Both the position numbers and the translations under genes were made by a program. From the NCBI GenBank assembly GCA_964639215.1, contig CAZXCV010000013.1:1-35881 (forward strand): a stretch of 35,881 bases of DNA, given 5' to 3'. This document shows, in pieces, positions 16,186 through 22,666 of the stretch; positions within the stretch are counted from its first letter, which is position 1; the number at the start of each line of letters is the position of its first letter. The notes beneath the pieces are model-generated. The model saw only the letters and a program-made list of their open reading frames with translations. It ran no database searches and was not told the origin of the DNA. This DNA is from UBA6120 sp964639215 (GTDB lineage Bacteria; Bacillota_I; Bacilli_A; RFN20; CAG-826).

Positions 16186-16745
16186 CGCTGACGAACCTGT
16201 TTCCAATCATGGGCCATCGTCATGCCAGTTTCGAGGGCTTTCATATTAATTTGTTCGGTACCTTTGGGAATATGCATTAAGACCGCTTGTTCCATTGTCG
16301 CTTGGTCAACAATACCTAAATAACTATTAATGAACCCAAGAGCGACGATATTCGCTGTTTGAATGCGCCCAATTGTGTTTTTAGCCGTGGCTAAAATTGG
16401 TAGTGATATGATTTGCGATTCTTTGATGTTAGATGGTGCTGCTAAACTCGAATCCATCAGAACAAGACATTGCTCAGGAATGCCTCGCGTATATTGGTCA
16501 AGCGCTTTTTGTGTAAACGCTAAGAGTAACGTTGGAGTTTGGACTTTGGTATAACCTATTGGTTGATCAGAGATGAGTGTTTCCGCTTTACAAGCGCCGC
16601 CACGAGCTTCGGGTCCATATATTTCACTTTGTGCGGTGTATTTACCAGCAAGAACTGCCGCTTCCGCCAAGATGATTGTGGCTAAGTTCACGCCTTGGCC
16701 ACCACTACCTGCAAGTCGAATTTCATGACGATTGTGTCGATTCAT
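16182..16745 (-). CDS. korC: 2-oxoglutarate:ferredoxin oxidoreductase, gamma subunit
   Basis: The 187-aa gamma domain of 2-oxoacid:ferredoxin oxidoreductases, with the GSGGQGVNLA motif at residues 13-22, YGPEARGGACKAE and ALGFINSYLGIV near the end. This domain shields the thiamine cofactor and helps bind CoA. It overlaps korB by 4 bases (ATGA) and sucC by 4 bases. Gamma is separate from alpha, as in Kor and Vor enzymes rather than fused as in pyruvate:ferredoxin oxidoreductase; the adjacent sucCD genes point to 2-oxoglutarate as substrate. Confidence 0.93.
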   Translation of the reverse strand: MNRHNRHEIRLAGSGGQGVNLATIILAEAAVLAGKYTAQSEIYGPEARGGACKAETLISDQPIGYTKVQTPTLLLAFTQKALDQYTRGIPEQCLVLMDSSLAAPSNIKESQIISLPILATAKNTIGRIQTANIVALGFINSYLGIVDQATMEQAVLMHIPKGTEQINMKALETGMTMAHDWKQVRQR

Positions 16746-17608
16746 TTTATAGATATTTCCTTATTGATTTGATCGCGCATTTCTTGATAGGCTTCGCTAA
16801 ACTCTTTTGCTTCGACTTTATGAAGTAAACCAATGACGATTTTTCCATTAAGTTGTTCCTTCGTCATCGTTTTCGCTTGTTCGACGTTAATGCTATGATG
16901 CTGTTGCCATTCAAGCATTTCAACGCCATCACCGAGTTTATTTTGACGGCCATAATAAGTCGGGCACGTGCTAATCACTTCGATGAGTGAGAAGCCTTTG
17001 TGCATGATACCATCTTCAATCAGTTTCACCGTTTGCCGCACGTGATAAGCCGTACCCCGCGCGGCATAAGATGCGCCAGCCCCTGCGGCTAATTTAGCAA
17101 TATCAAACGGTCGATCAAGACTCCCATATGGGGCTGTTGTCCCATGAAGTCCGGTCGGTGTTGTCGGTGAATATTGGCCACCAGTCATTCCGTAAATATT
17201 GTTATTCATGACGATGACTGAGACACCAATGTTACGTCGAGCCGCATGGATGAGATGGTTACCACCAATCGCTGCAATATCACCATCACCGGCAATCACG
17301 ATGACTTCAAGCGATGGATTAGCCAGTTTGATGCCAGTTGCAAATGCAATCGCGCGACCATGAGTCGTATGAATCGTATTAAAATCGAGATAACAGGCTG
17401 CACGCGAGGAACAGCCAATACCCGATACAATGACTGTCTTGGCTTGGTCAAGTTCCAGATTCTTAATCGCTTGGACGACATCGCGCATGATGATGCCATT
17501 ACCACACCCCGCACACCATATTTGAGGTAAATACTCGGTGCGCATATACTGATTAATGAGTCGTGAAGCTTGAACGTCCATTTTTTTTATTTCCACGATG
17601 TCTTCCAT
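16742..17608 (-). CDS. korB: 2-oxoglutarate:ferredoxin oxidoreductase, beta (TPP) subunit
   Basis: Catalytic thiamine diphosphate subunit. WCAGCGNG (Cys32, Cys35) and GIGCSSR (Cys66) are the conserved cysteines of the Kor beta subunit, and the TPP/Mg motif GDGD at residues 107-110 is followed by NN at 135-136 and NIYGMTGGQ. The length of 288 aa is standard. Its ATG uses the last base of the korA stop (TAATG), so translation is coupled. Decarboxylates the 2-oxoacid and passes electrons to ferredoxin, yielding succinyl-CoA if the substrate is 2-oxoglutarate. Confidence 0.95.
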   Translation of the reverse strand: MEDIVEIKKMDVQASRLINQYMRTEYLPQIWCAGCGNGIIMRDVVQAIKNLELDQAKTVIVSGIGCSSRAACYLDFNTIHTTHGRAIAFATGIKLANPSLEVIVIAGDGDIAAIGGNHLIHAARRNIGVSVIVMNNNIYGMTGGQYSPTTPTGLHGTTAPYGSLDRPFDIAKLAAGAGASYAARGTAYHVRQTVKLIEDGIMHKGFSLIEVISTCPTYYGRQNKLGDGVEMLEWQQHHSINVEQAKTMTKEQLNGKIVIGLLHKVEAKEFSEAYQEMRDQINKEISIK

Positions 17609-18741
17609 TATTTGGATTCCTCGAGTTTCGCTAGTATTTCATCTGGAGTAATGACGCTTCCATCGTATTTACCAATAAAGTCAATCGCGCAGTCACATTT
17701 AACAATCCGTTCAACTTCTAAAACCATTTGGCCGTAGTTGTGTTCAGCGACGATGAGGCGTTTAACTTTTTTGGCAACGTCTAATAGTTCCCGTTCGGGG
17801 AATGGCCATAACGTAATCGCGCGGAATATTCCGCATTTAATGCCACGTTCACGTGCTTCTTCCATCGCGGAAATGGCCGCGCGCATTGTGCCACCATAGC
17901 AAAAGATGGCAACATCAGCGTCGTCGATATTCACCGTTTCATATTGGACGATATCATCATAATTATCAGATATCTTATGCATGAGGCGCGTCATGAGTTT
18001 TTGTGCCTCTTCGTTCGAATTGGTCGGAAAGCCATTTTCATCGTGCATCAGCCCGGTAATGTTATAGCGTTGACCACTTCCAAATGGAGCCATTTCAGGA
18101 ATGAGACTGCCTGGCGCCAATAAATATGGTGGTCGTTTTGGATCGGGATTTATCGCGGTCGGACGATTGATAATGTTAATTTTATCAGCATCGAGCAACT
18201 TCACTTTCTCGCGTAAATGCCCAATAATTTCATCCATCATAAATAAGACTGGCGTGCGATATTTTTCAGCAAGATTGAATGCTCGAATAATTAATTCATA
18301 TGTTTCAGGAACCGATGAAGGTGTTAAGGCAATAATTGGATGATCGCCATGTGTTCCCCAACGCGCCATCATGATATCGCCTTGTGAGGGTGATGTTGGC
18401 ATACCGGTTGATGGTCCCATTCGCTGCACATCAACGACGACTAAAGGAATTTCCGCGAACGCGGCATAACCCAAATTTTCTTGTTTAAGCGAAAAGCCAG
18501 GACCACTTGTCGCCGTCATGGCTTTTAGACCAGTGACTGATGCGCCAATGGCGCAAGCAATCGAGGCGATTTCATCTTCCATCTGGATAAAGGTGCCCCC
18601 AACTTGTGGTAAGCGATTGGCTAATTGTTCGGCAATTTCAGTCGATGGCGTAATCGGATATCCAGCGTATAGACGCATCCCGGCGACGATGGCGCCTTCG
18701 GCGCACGCTTCATCTCCTTGCATGAGCACTACTTTGCCCAT
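17608..18741 (-). CDS. korA: 2-oxoglutarate:ferredoxin oxidoreductase, alpha subunit
   Basis: Alpha subunit containing the pyrimidine-binding half of the thiamine fold (GDEACAEGAIVAG, then YPITPSTEIAEQ) and the transketolase C-terminal-like domain. QMEDEIASIACAIGAS and TSGPGFSLKQENLGYAA are family hallmarks. At 377 aa it is typical of separate KorA chains. It overlaps korD by 13 bases and has an AGAGGAA site. With korB, korC and korD it forms the membrane-independent, oxygen-sensitive enzyme found in anaerobes. Confidence 0.95.
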   Translation of the reverse strand: MGKVVLMQGDEACAEGAIVAGMRLYAGYPITPSTEIAEQLANRLPQVGGTFIQMEDEIASIACAIGASVTGLKAMTATSGPGFSLKQENLGYAAFAEIPLVVVDVQRMGPSTGMPTSPSQGDIMMARWGTHGDHPIIALTPSSVPETYELIIRAFNLAEKYRTPVLFMMDEIIGHLREKVKLLDADKINIINRPTAINPDPKRPPYLLAPGSLIPEMAPFGSGQRYNITGLMHDENGFPTNSNEEAQKLMTRLMHKISDNYDDIVQYETVNIDDADVAIFCYGGTMRAAISAMEEARERGIKCGIFRAITLWPFPERELLDVAKKVKRLIVAEHNYGQMVLEVERIVKCDCAIDFIGKYDGSVITPDEILAKLEESK

Positions 18742-18956
18742 TGGTTACGTTCCTCTTTGTTATCGCTAATGTAGATGGCATAATCGGGACAGCGAATTTC
18801 ACATAGACCACACATCACACATTTATTTGGTTCTGTTAAGAGTGCCTTACCTTCCACCATTGAAAGGGCGCGTGTCGGACAGAAGGCAACACAAATACCA
18901 CAGCCCTTACACCAGGCTGGGTTAATCAAGAGTTGTTTTTCGTCTTGGTCCACCAA
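18729..18956 (-). CDS. korD: 2-oxoglutarate:ferredoxin oxidoreductase, delta (2x[4Fe-4S]) subunit
   Basis: A 75-residue ferredoxin-type protein with two complete [4Fe-4S] motifs: C16-x2-C19-x2-C22-x3-C26-P and C46-x2-C49-x2-C52-x3-C56-P. It carries electrons from the thiamine site of KorAB to free ferredoxin. It is the first gene of the leftward operon. The start is TTG at 18956, seven bases after AAGGAG; the following GTG could also serve. The leader contains a small terminator-like hairpin at 18983-19006. Confidence 0.92.
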   Translation of the reverse strand: MVDQDEKQLLINPAWCKGCGICVAFCPTRALSMVEGKALLTEPNKCVMCGLCEIRCPDYAIYISDNKEERNQWAK

Positions 18957-18982
18957 TCGTTTTCTCCTTCGTGCTGATACAT

Positions 18983-19006
18983 AAAAAATGGGGAAAAGGT
19001 CCCCAA
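18983..19006 (-). terminator. Terminator-like hairpin in the korD leader
   Basis: On the minus strand TGGGG (19005-19001) pairs with CCCCA (18993-18989) around a 7-base loop and is followed directly by TTTTTTAT. It lies between the candidate promoter and the korD start, so it could act as an attenuator. The stem is only 5 bp, so the call is tentative. Confidence 0.4.
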
Positions 19007-19070
19007 TAATTATTGTTATGCTTCGATAAAGTAAGAGTGCATGATCGATTTCATCTAGTTAATCATTAAT

Positions 19071-19098
19071 AGTATATCGCGAGCGCGTCCGTTTGAAA
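19071..19098 (-). promoter_or_regulatory. Candidate promoter for korDABC-sucCD operon
   Basis: On the minus strand TATACT (19076-19071) is a good -10 box; 16 bases upstream lies TTTCAA (19098-19093), a poor -35. Transcription would start near 19064, giving a leader of about 108 bases. The operator-like element at 19128-19141 lies 30 bp upstream of the -35. Confidence 0.35.
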
Positions 19099-19127
19099 CT
19101 TAAAATTACACATTTTAGACATTTACT

Positions 19128-19141
19128 TGTAAGCGCTTTCG
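19128..19141 (-). promoter_or_regulatory. cre/LacI-type operator candidate, copy 1
   Basis: TGTAAGCGCTTTCG matches 13 of 14 positions of the CcpA cre consensus TGNAANCGNTNNCA. The 12-base core is repeated in inverted orientation at 19325-19336. The palindromic centre with a CG step is typical of operators for LacI-family regulators in general, so CcpA is only one possibility. Confidence 0.55.
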
Positions 19142-19316
19142 AAATCTAATGAAATTTATGATGTTTTTATGCATTGTACATATTCCTACAATAAAAAATT
19201 TTCATCTTATAGAATAACTTAAAGAGATGCCAGAACATTCGCAGAATAATTTATTGTGTCTATTTAGAGATTGATGTTTTCAACAACAATAAAAACGATT
19301 TTTATTCGCGAAAACC

Positions 19317-19343
19317 TTGTGCAGGAAAGCGCTTACCTATGAT
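19317..19343 (+). promoter_or_regulatory. Candidate promoter of the dehydrogenase operon
   Basis: TTGTGC (19317-19322) and TATGAT (19338-19343) are separated by 15 bp, shorter than ideal. The spacer is filled exactly by the second operator copy. Transcription from here would give a leader of about 30 bases, containing the GAGGT ribosome binding site. Confidence 0.4.
19324..19337 (+). promoter_or_regulatory. cre/LacI-type operator candidate, copy 2
   Basis: GGAAAGCGCTTACC; its core GAAAGCGCTTAC is the exact reverse complement of the core at 19129-19140, 196 bp away centre to centre. Placed between the putative -35 and -10 boxes, a bound protein would block RNA polymerase, so repression of the rightward operon is expected. 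Confidence 0.55.
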
Positions 19344-19379
19344 AAAATATATTCGAATTGACATCGTCGAGGTAACAAT

Positions 19380-19685
19380 TTGCGAATTAAAGACCACCCA
19401 ATCTTGACATTCCCCGTCAAGAAGGACATCACATTTTATTTCGAGGGCGCACCAATAGTTGGTAAAGAAGGCGACATGATTGCCTTTGCGTTACATAATC
19501 ACGGCATCAAGGTTATCAGCTACAGTTTACAGTTATCACGTCCGCGTGGTTTTTTCTGTGCGATCGGCAATTGCTCTTCGTGCAAGATGCGTGTTGATGG
19601 GGTTGATAATGTGCGCACATGCATCACACCCATCAAAGAAAACATGCGTGTCGAAATTCAAAAAGATAAAGGTACCATCACATGA
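19380..19685 (+). CDS. [2Fe-2S] subunit of multisubunit amine (proline) dehydrogenase
   Basis: A 101-aa protein with a plant-type ferredoxin fold of the Fer2_4/HcnA class, as in the small subunits of hydrogen cyanide synthase, sarcosine oxidase and octopine oxidase complexes. Ligands are Cys60, Cys65, Cys68 and Cys81 in RGFFCAIGNCSSCKMRVDG and the following RTC. The first strand pair (ITFYFEGAPIVGKEGDMIAFAL) is typical. The start is TTG at 19380, chosen because GAGGT lies six bases upstream. It is the first gene of the rightward operon and overlaps the next by 4 bases. Passes electrons within the complex, probably between the flavin sites. Confidence 0.82.
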   Translation: MRIKDHPILTFPVKKDITFYFEGAPIVGKEGDMIAFALHNHGIKVISYSLQLSRPRGFFCAIGNCSSCKMRVDGVDNVRTCITPIKENMRVEIQKDKGTIT

Positions 19686-20770
19686 TTGAAAAAGATGTGA
19701 TTATCATCGGTGGTGGTCCTGCTGGATTGTGTGCCGCAAAAATATTGTCTGAGCAAAACATTAGTGTTCTCATTGTTGATCGTAATCTTGCTCTCGGTGG
19801 CCAACTCGTTAAACAAACCCATAAGTTTTTTGGATCTGAAAAACAATATGCGAAAAACCGGGGTTTTGAGATTGCTAATATTTTAATTAAAGATATTCTC
19901 GATCAAGCAAACATTGAGATATTGATGGGCGCTAATGTTGTTGGTTTATATCAAGATAACGTAATGACCGTTATTAAAAATAACCAATATCTTAAATACA
20001 AGGCTCGGGCTTTCATTGTAGCGACTGGGGCATCCGAAAAAGCTTTGGCGTTTGAAAATAATGATTTGCCAGGAATATATGGGGCTGGTGCGATTCAAAC
20101 ATTGATGAACGTTTATGGCATCATGCCTGAAGATGAAGTTTTAATGGTTGGTAGTGGTAACATCGGACTCATCGTTTCCTATCAATTAATACAAGCCGGC
20201 GTTAAAGTCAAAGGCATTGTTGAAGCGGCTTCCACGATTGGTGGCTATAAAGTTCACGCTTCGAAACTTAAACGGTTGGGCGTCCCTTTTTATATGCAAC
20301 ACACCGTCAAACGGGCGCTTGGTAAAGCGACGCTTGAAGCGGTGGAAATTATTAAATTAACTGATGATTTTAAACCAATTGCAACACAAACGAGCATCAT
20401 TAATGTTAAGGCGCTATGCATCGCGGTTGGTTTATCACCTTTATCACAACTGCTCGGAATGGTTGATGTGACGATGAAATATGTCAAAGAGCTTGGTGGC
20501 CTCGTCCCCGTTTTAAACGAACTGCATCAAACATCTAATCCGAGTATCTTTTCCTGTGGTGATGTCAGTGGCATTGAAGAAGCCTCATCCGCGATGATGG
20601 GCGGCTATATTGCCGGACTTGGTGTCTTAAAGTATCTGAACCAACCGCACAAAGACCATGATCGTCTACTCGCTGAATATGAACACGAACTGATGTTATT
20701 ACGTCTCTCAAGTTACGGTGAGAAAACCCGTTTAGGACTTAAGAAGCTTGGAGGTCCGTATGTTAATTAA
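19682..20770 (+). CDS. FAD/NAD(P)-dependent oxidoreductase subunit of the dehydrogenase complex
   Basis: Two-dinucleotide-binding-domain flavoprotein (362 aa), HcnB / proline dehydrogenase alpha type. The FAD motif GGGPAG is at residues 10-15, and the NAD(P)-binding GSGNIG at 157-162; ATGASEKALAF and FSCGDVSGIEEAS near residue 295 complete the family. In HcnB and in archaeal PDH1 alpha this protein carries a C-terminal BFD [2Fe-2S] domain; here that domain is absent and encoded separately at 21229. Likely role: pass electrons from the substrate-oxidising flavoprotein to NAD+ or another carrier. Confidence 0.85.
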   Translation: MIEKDVIIIGGGPAGLCAAKILSEQNISVLIVDRNLALGGQLVKQTHKFFGSEKQYAKNRGFEIANILIKDILDQANIEILMGANVVGLYQDNVMTVIKNNQYLKYKARAFIVATGASEKALAFENNDLPGIYGAGAIQTLMNVYGIMPEDEVLMVGSGNIGLIVSYQLIQAGVKVKGIVEAASTIGGYKVHASKLKRLGVPFYMQHTVKRALGKATLEAVEIIKLTDDFKPIATQTSIINVKALCIAVGLSPLSQLLGMVDVTMKYVKELGGLVPVLNELHQTSNPSIFSCGDVSGIEEASSAMMGGYIAGLGVLKYLNQPHKDHDRLLAEYEHELMLLRLSSYGEKTRLGLKKLGGPYVN

Positions 20771-21239
20771 AACCGGGGTCGCGACAAGAGATATGATTTT
20801 ATCAAAATTCCCAAGCTTGGATAAATTGCAAAAACCAAAAGCGATCATTGAGTGCTATGAAGCAATTCCATGTAATCCATGTGCTTCTAGTTGTCCGCAT
20901 GATGCGATCATCATCGAAGATGGCATGAATGATATTCCACGACTAATTACTGATAAATGCACTGGCTGTGGTCAATGTGTGATTGCCTGTCCTGGTCTAG
21001 CAATCACTGTTGCCCAAGTCTTAAACAATCAAGCACTTTTTAAAATTCCCTATGAATTATTACCCTATCCACAAAAAGGAGAAATATGGTCGGGCGTCAA
21101 TCGTGCCGGAGAGGTTATATGCAGCGCCGAGATACGTCAGGTCGTTACCTTTAGTAAAGTGAAGACGGCTCTTGTTACTGTATTGATTGATCAATCCTAT
21201 TTACACGAATTTGTGACCATCAAACGATATGAACGATAA
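20760..21239 (+). CDS. Two-cluster [4Fe-4S] ferredoxin-type subunit
   Basis: A 159-aa protein with two iron-sulfur motifs: C32-x5-C38-x2-C41-x3-C45-P and C67-x2-C70-x2-C73-x3-C77-P. The first has an enlarged gap between its first two cysteines. The C-terminal half (about residues 85-159) has no cysteine motif and may be an interaction domain. The ATG at 20760 is preceded by GGAGGT; the in-frame TTG at 20748 is less likely. It overlaps the previous gene by 11 bases. Comparable polyferredoxin subunits occur in clostridial and Thermococcus proline-dehydrogenase-type clusters. Confidence 0.8.
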   Translation: MLIKTGVATRDMILSKFPSLDKLQKPKAIIECYEAIPCNPCASSCPHDAIIIEDGMNDIPRLITDKCTGCGQCVIACPGLAITVAQVLNNQALFKIPYELLPYPQKGEIWSGVNRAGEVICSAEIRQVVTFSKVKTALVTVLIDQSYLHEFVTIKRYER

Positions 21240-21507
21240 TAAAAACATCATCATTTGTCGTTGTGAAGATATTACCTTAGCGCAAATCGATGAGGCAATT
21301 GCGAAGGGTTTTACAACTTTTGAAGACCTAAAACGCGTGCTTCGTGTCGGTATGGGACCATGTCAGGCAAATACGTGTGGCCATTTAATTCAACAGTATT
21401 TAGCAATGAAACTGAAACAGCCAATTGAAGACATTAAAACGCATCGCGCTCGACCAATGGTTCTTGGCGTAACGCTCCAAGATATCGTGGATGGGGGCGA
21501 CAAATGA
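21229..21507 (+). CDS. BFD-like [2Fe-2S] subunit
   Basis: A 92-aa protein of the bacterioferritin-associated ferredoxin (Fer2_BFD) fold. Ligands Cys10 and Cys12 (IICRCEDIT) and Cys45 and Cys50 (GMGPCQANTCG) match the CxC...CxxxxC pattern found at the C-terminus of HcnB, NirB and NifU. It overlaps the ferredoxin gene by 11 bases, has no separate ribosome binding site and is presumably coupled. A stand-alone version next to an alpha subunit lacking this domain suggests a gene split, or the ancestral unfused state. Confidence 0.83.
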   Translation: MNDNKNIIICRCEDITLAQIDEAIAKGFTTFEDLKRVLRVGMGPCQANTCGHLIQQYLAMKLKQPIEDIKTHRARPMVLGVTLQDIVDGGDK

Positions 21508-22649
21508 TTAAGAATGTCATCATCGTTGGCGCTGGTATCAGTGGTGTCAGCATCGCTTATCATTTGGCCAAAAAAGGCGTAAAAAACATTCATGTCATTG
21601 ATAAAGGATATTTTGCTTCAGGCGCTACTGGAAGATGTGGCGCTGGTGTCCGCTCACAGTGGGCAACACCACTTAACTGCATTTTAGCAAAAAAGAGCAT
21701 TGAGTTTTTCGAACACGCAAAGGACGTGCTCGCTTATGACGATGACATCGAATTCAAACAAGAAGGATATCTTATCTTAGCGACTTCAGACACCGAGGCA
21801 ATACAATTCATTGCAAATGTTAAACTGCAAAACAGTCTCGGAATACCTGCAAGATATCTCAATCAAGATGAAGCATTAAAAATCGTTCCTCATTTAAACC
21901 GCGAATCATTTGTCGCTGCGACTTTTTGTGAAAAAGATGGGCACCTTAATCCCTTTAAAATGACTGATGCTTATATGATCGCCGCCAAACGTCTTGGGGT
22001 TACTTTTAGTTTTTTTGAAGAAGTAACCGAAATTTTAATAGATAGACAAAAGGTTCAAGGTGTTAAAACCACGAAAGAAACATATTACTCCGACATTGTT
22101 ATAAATGCAGCCGGAGGTCATAGCCATGAGATAGGACTGATGGCTGGTATCGACATTCCGGTCTATTCTGAAAATCATGAAATCTTAGCAACTGAACCAA
22201 TTGAAAAAATCCAAGGTCCCATGGTCATGTCGTTTTCTAAAAATATTTACTGTCAGCAAGTGCCCCATGGTTCATTTTTGATGGGTAGAAGTAATCCTGA
22301 AGTGAAACCCGGTCACAACACCAACTCATCATGGCAATTTTTGGACGAAATGTCCAAAACGGTTACCCACATCATGCCAATACTTGGTAAATTAAGAGTG
22401 GTGAGACAGTGGGGTGGTTCCTACAACATGTCACCCGATCGTCAACCAATCATTGGTGGCACCCCGGCATTAAAGGGCTTTTATATGGCGTGTGGCTTTT
22501 CTGGCCATGGCTTCATGCTCGCCCCGATGACGGGTCTCCTACTCTCGGAAATCATCTTACAAGAAAAGACAACGGTCGATGTGACGACGCTTGGAATCGA
22601 GCGATTCGCACGTCAAAAAACCTTTAATATCGAAAAATCAGTTGTCTAG
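21504..22649 (+). CDS. DadA/SoxB-type FAD amine oxidoreductase, catalytic subunit (proline dehydrogenase beta-like)
   Basis: A 381-aa D-amino-acid-oxidase-fold flavoprotein. The FAD motif GAGISG is at residues 9-14; the ASGATGRCGAGVRSQW segment and the C-terminal NMSPDRQPIIGGTP and GFSGHGFMLAP stretches match the HcnC/proline dehydrogenase beta group. Such subunits oxidise secondary amines: proline, hydroxyproline, sarcosine or glycine. The P5C dehydrogenase encoded next makes L-proline (or a proline derivative) the likely substrate, giving 1-pyrroline-5-carboxylate. It overlaps the BFD gene by 4 bases. Substrate stereochemistry cannot be read from the sequence. Confidence 0.85.
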   Translation: MIKNVIIVGAGISGVSIAYHLAKKGVKNIHVIDKGYFASGATGRCGAGVRSQWATPLNCILAKKSIEFFEHAKDVLAYDDDIEFKQEGYLILATSDTEAIQFIANVKLQNSLGIPARYLNQDEALKIVPHLNRESFVAATFCEKDGHLNPFKMTDAYMIAAKRLGVTFSFFEEVTEILIDRQKVQGVKTTKETYYSDIVINAAGGHSHEIGLMAGIDIPVYSENHEILATEPIEKIQGPMVMSFSKNIYCQQVPHGSFLMGRSNPEVKPGHNTNSSWQFLDEMSKTVTHIMPILGKLRVVRQWGGSYNMSPDRQPIIGGTPALKGFYMACGFSGHGFMLAPMTGLLLSEIILQEKTTVDVTTLGIERFARQKTFNIEKSVV

Positions 22650-22666
22650 CAAAGGAGCAATGCATT

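Larger units (their letters stand above)
18957..19379. other. Divergent control region between the two operons
   Basis: This 423-bp AT-rich region separates korD (leftward) from the dehydrogenase operon (rightward). It contains a leader hairpin (18983-19006), a leftward promoter candidate (19071-19098), two oppositely oriented copies of GTAAGCGCTTTC (19129-19140 and 19325-19336) and a rightward promoter candidate (19317-19343). I see no gene in it. Confidence 0.7.

Noticed and set aside
16499..16508. Another AAGCGCTTTTT word resembling the operator
   Set aside because: It lies inside korC, in coding sequence, and lacks the flanking bases shared by the pair at 19129 and 19325.
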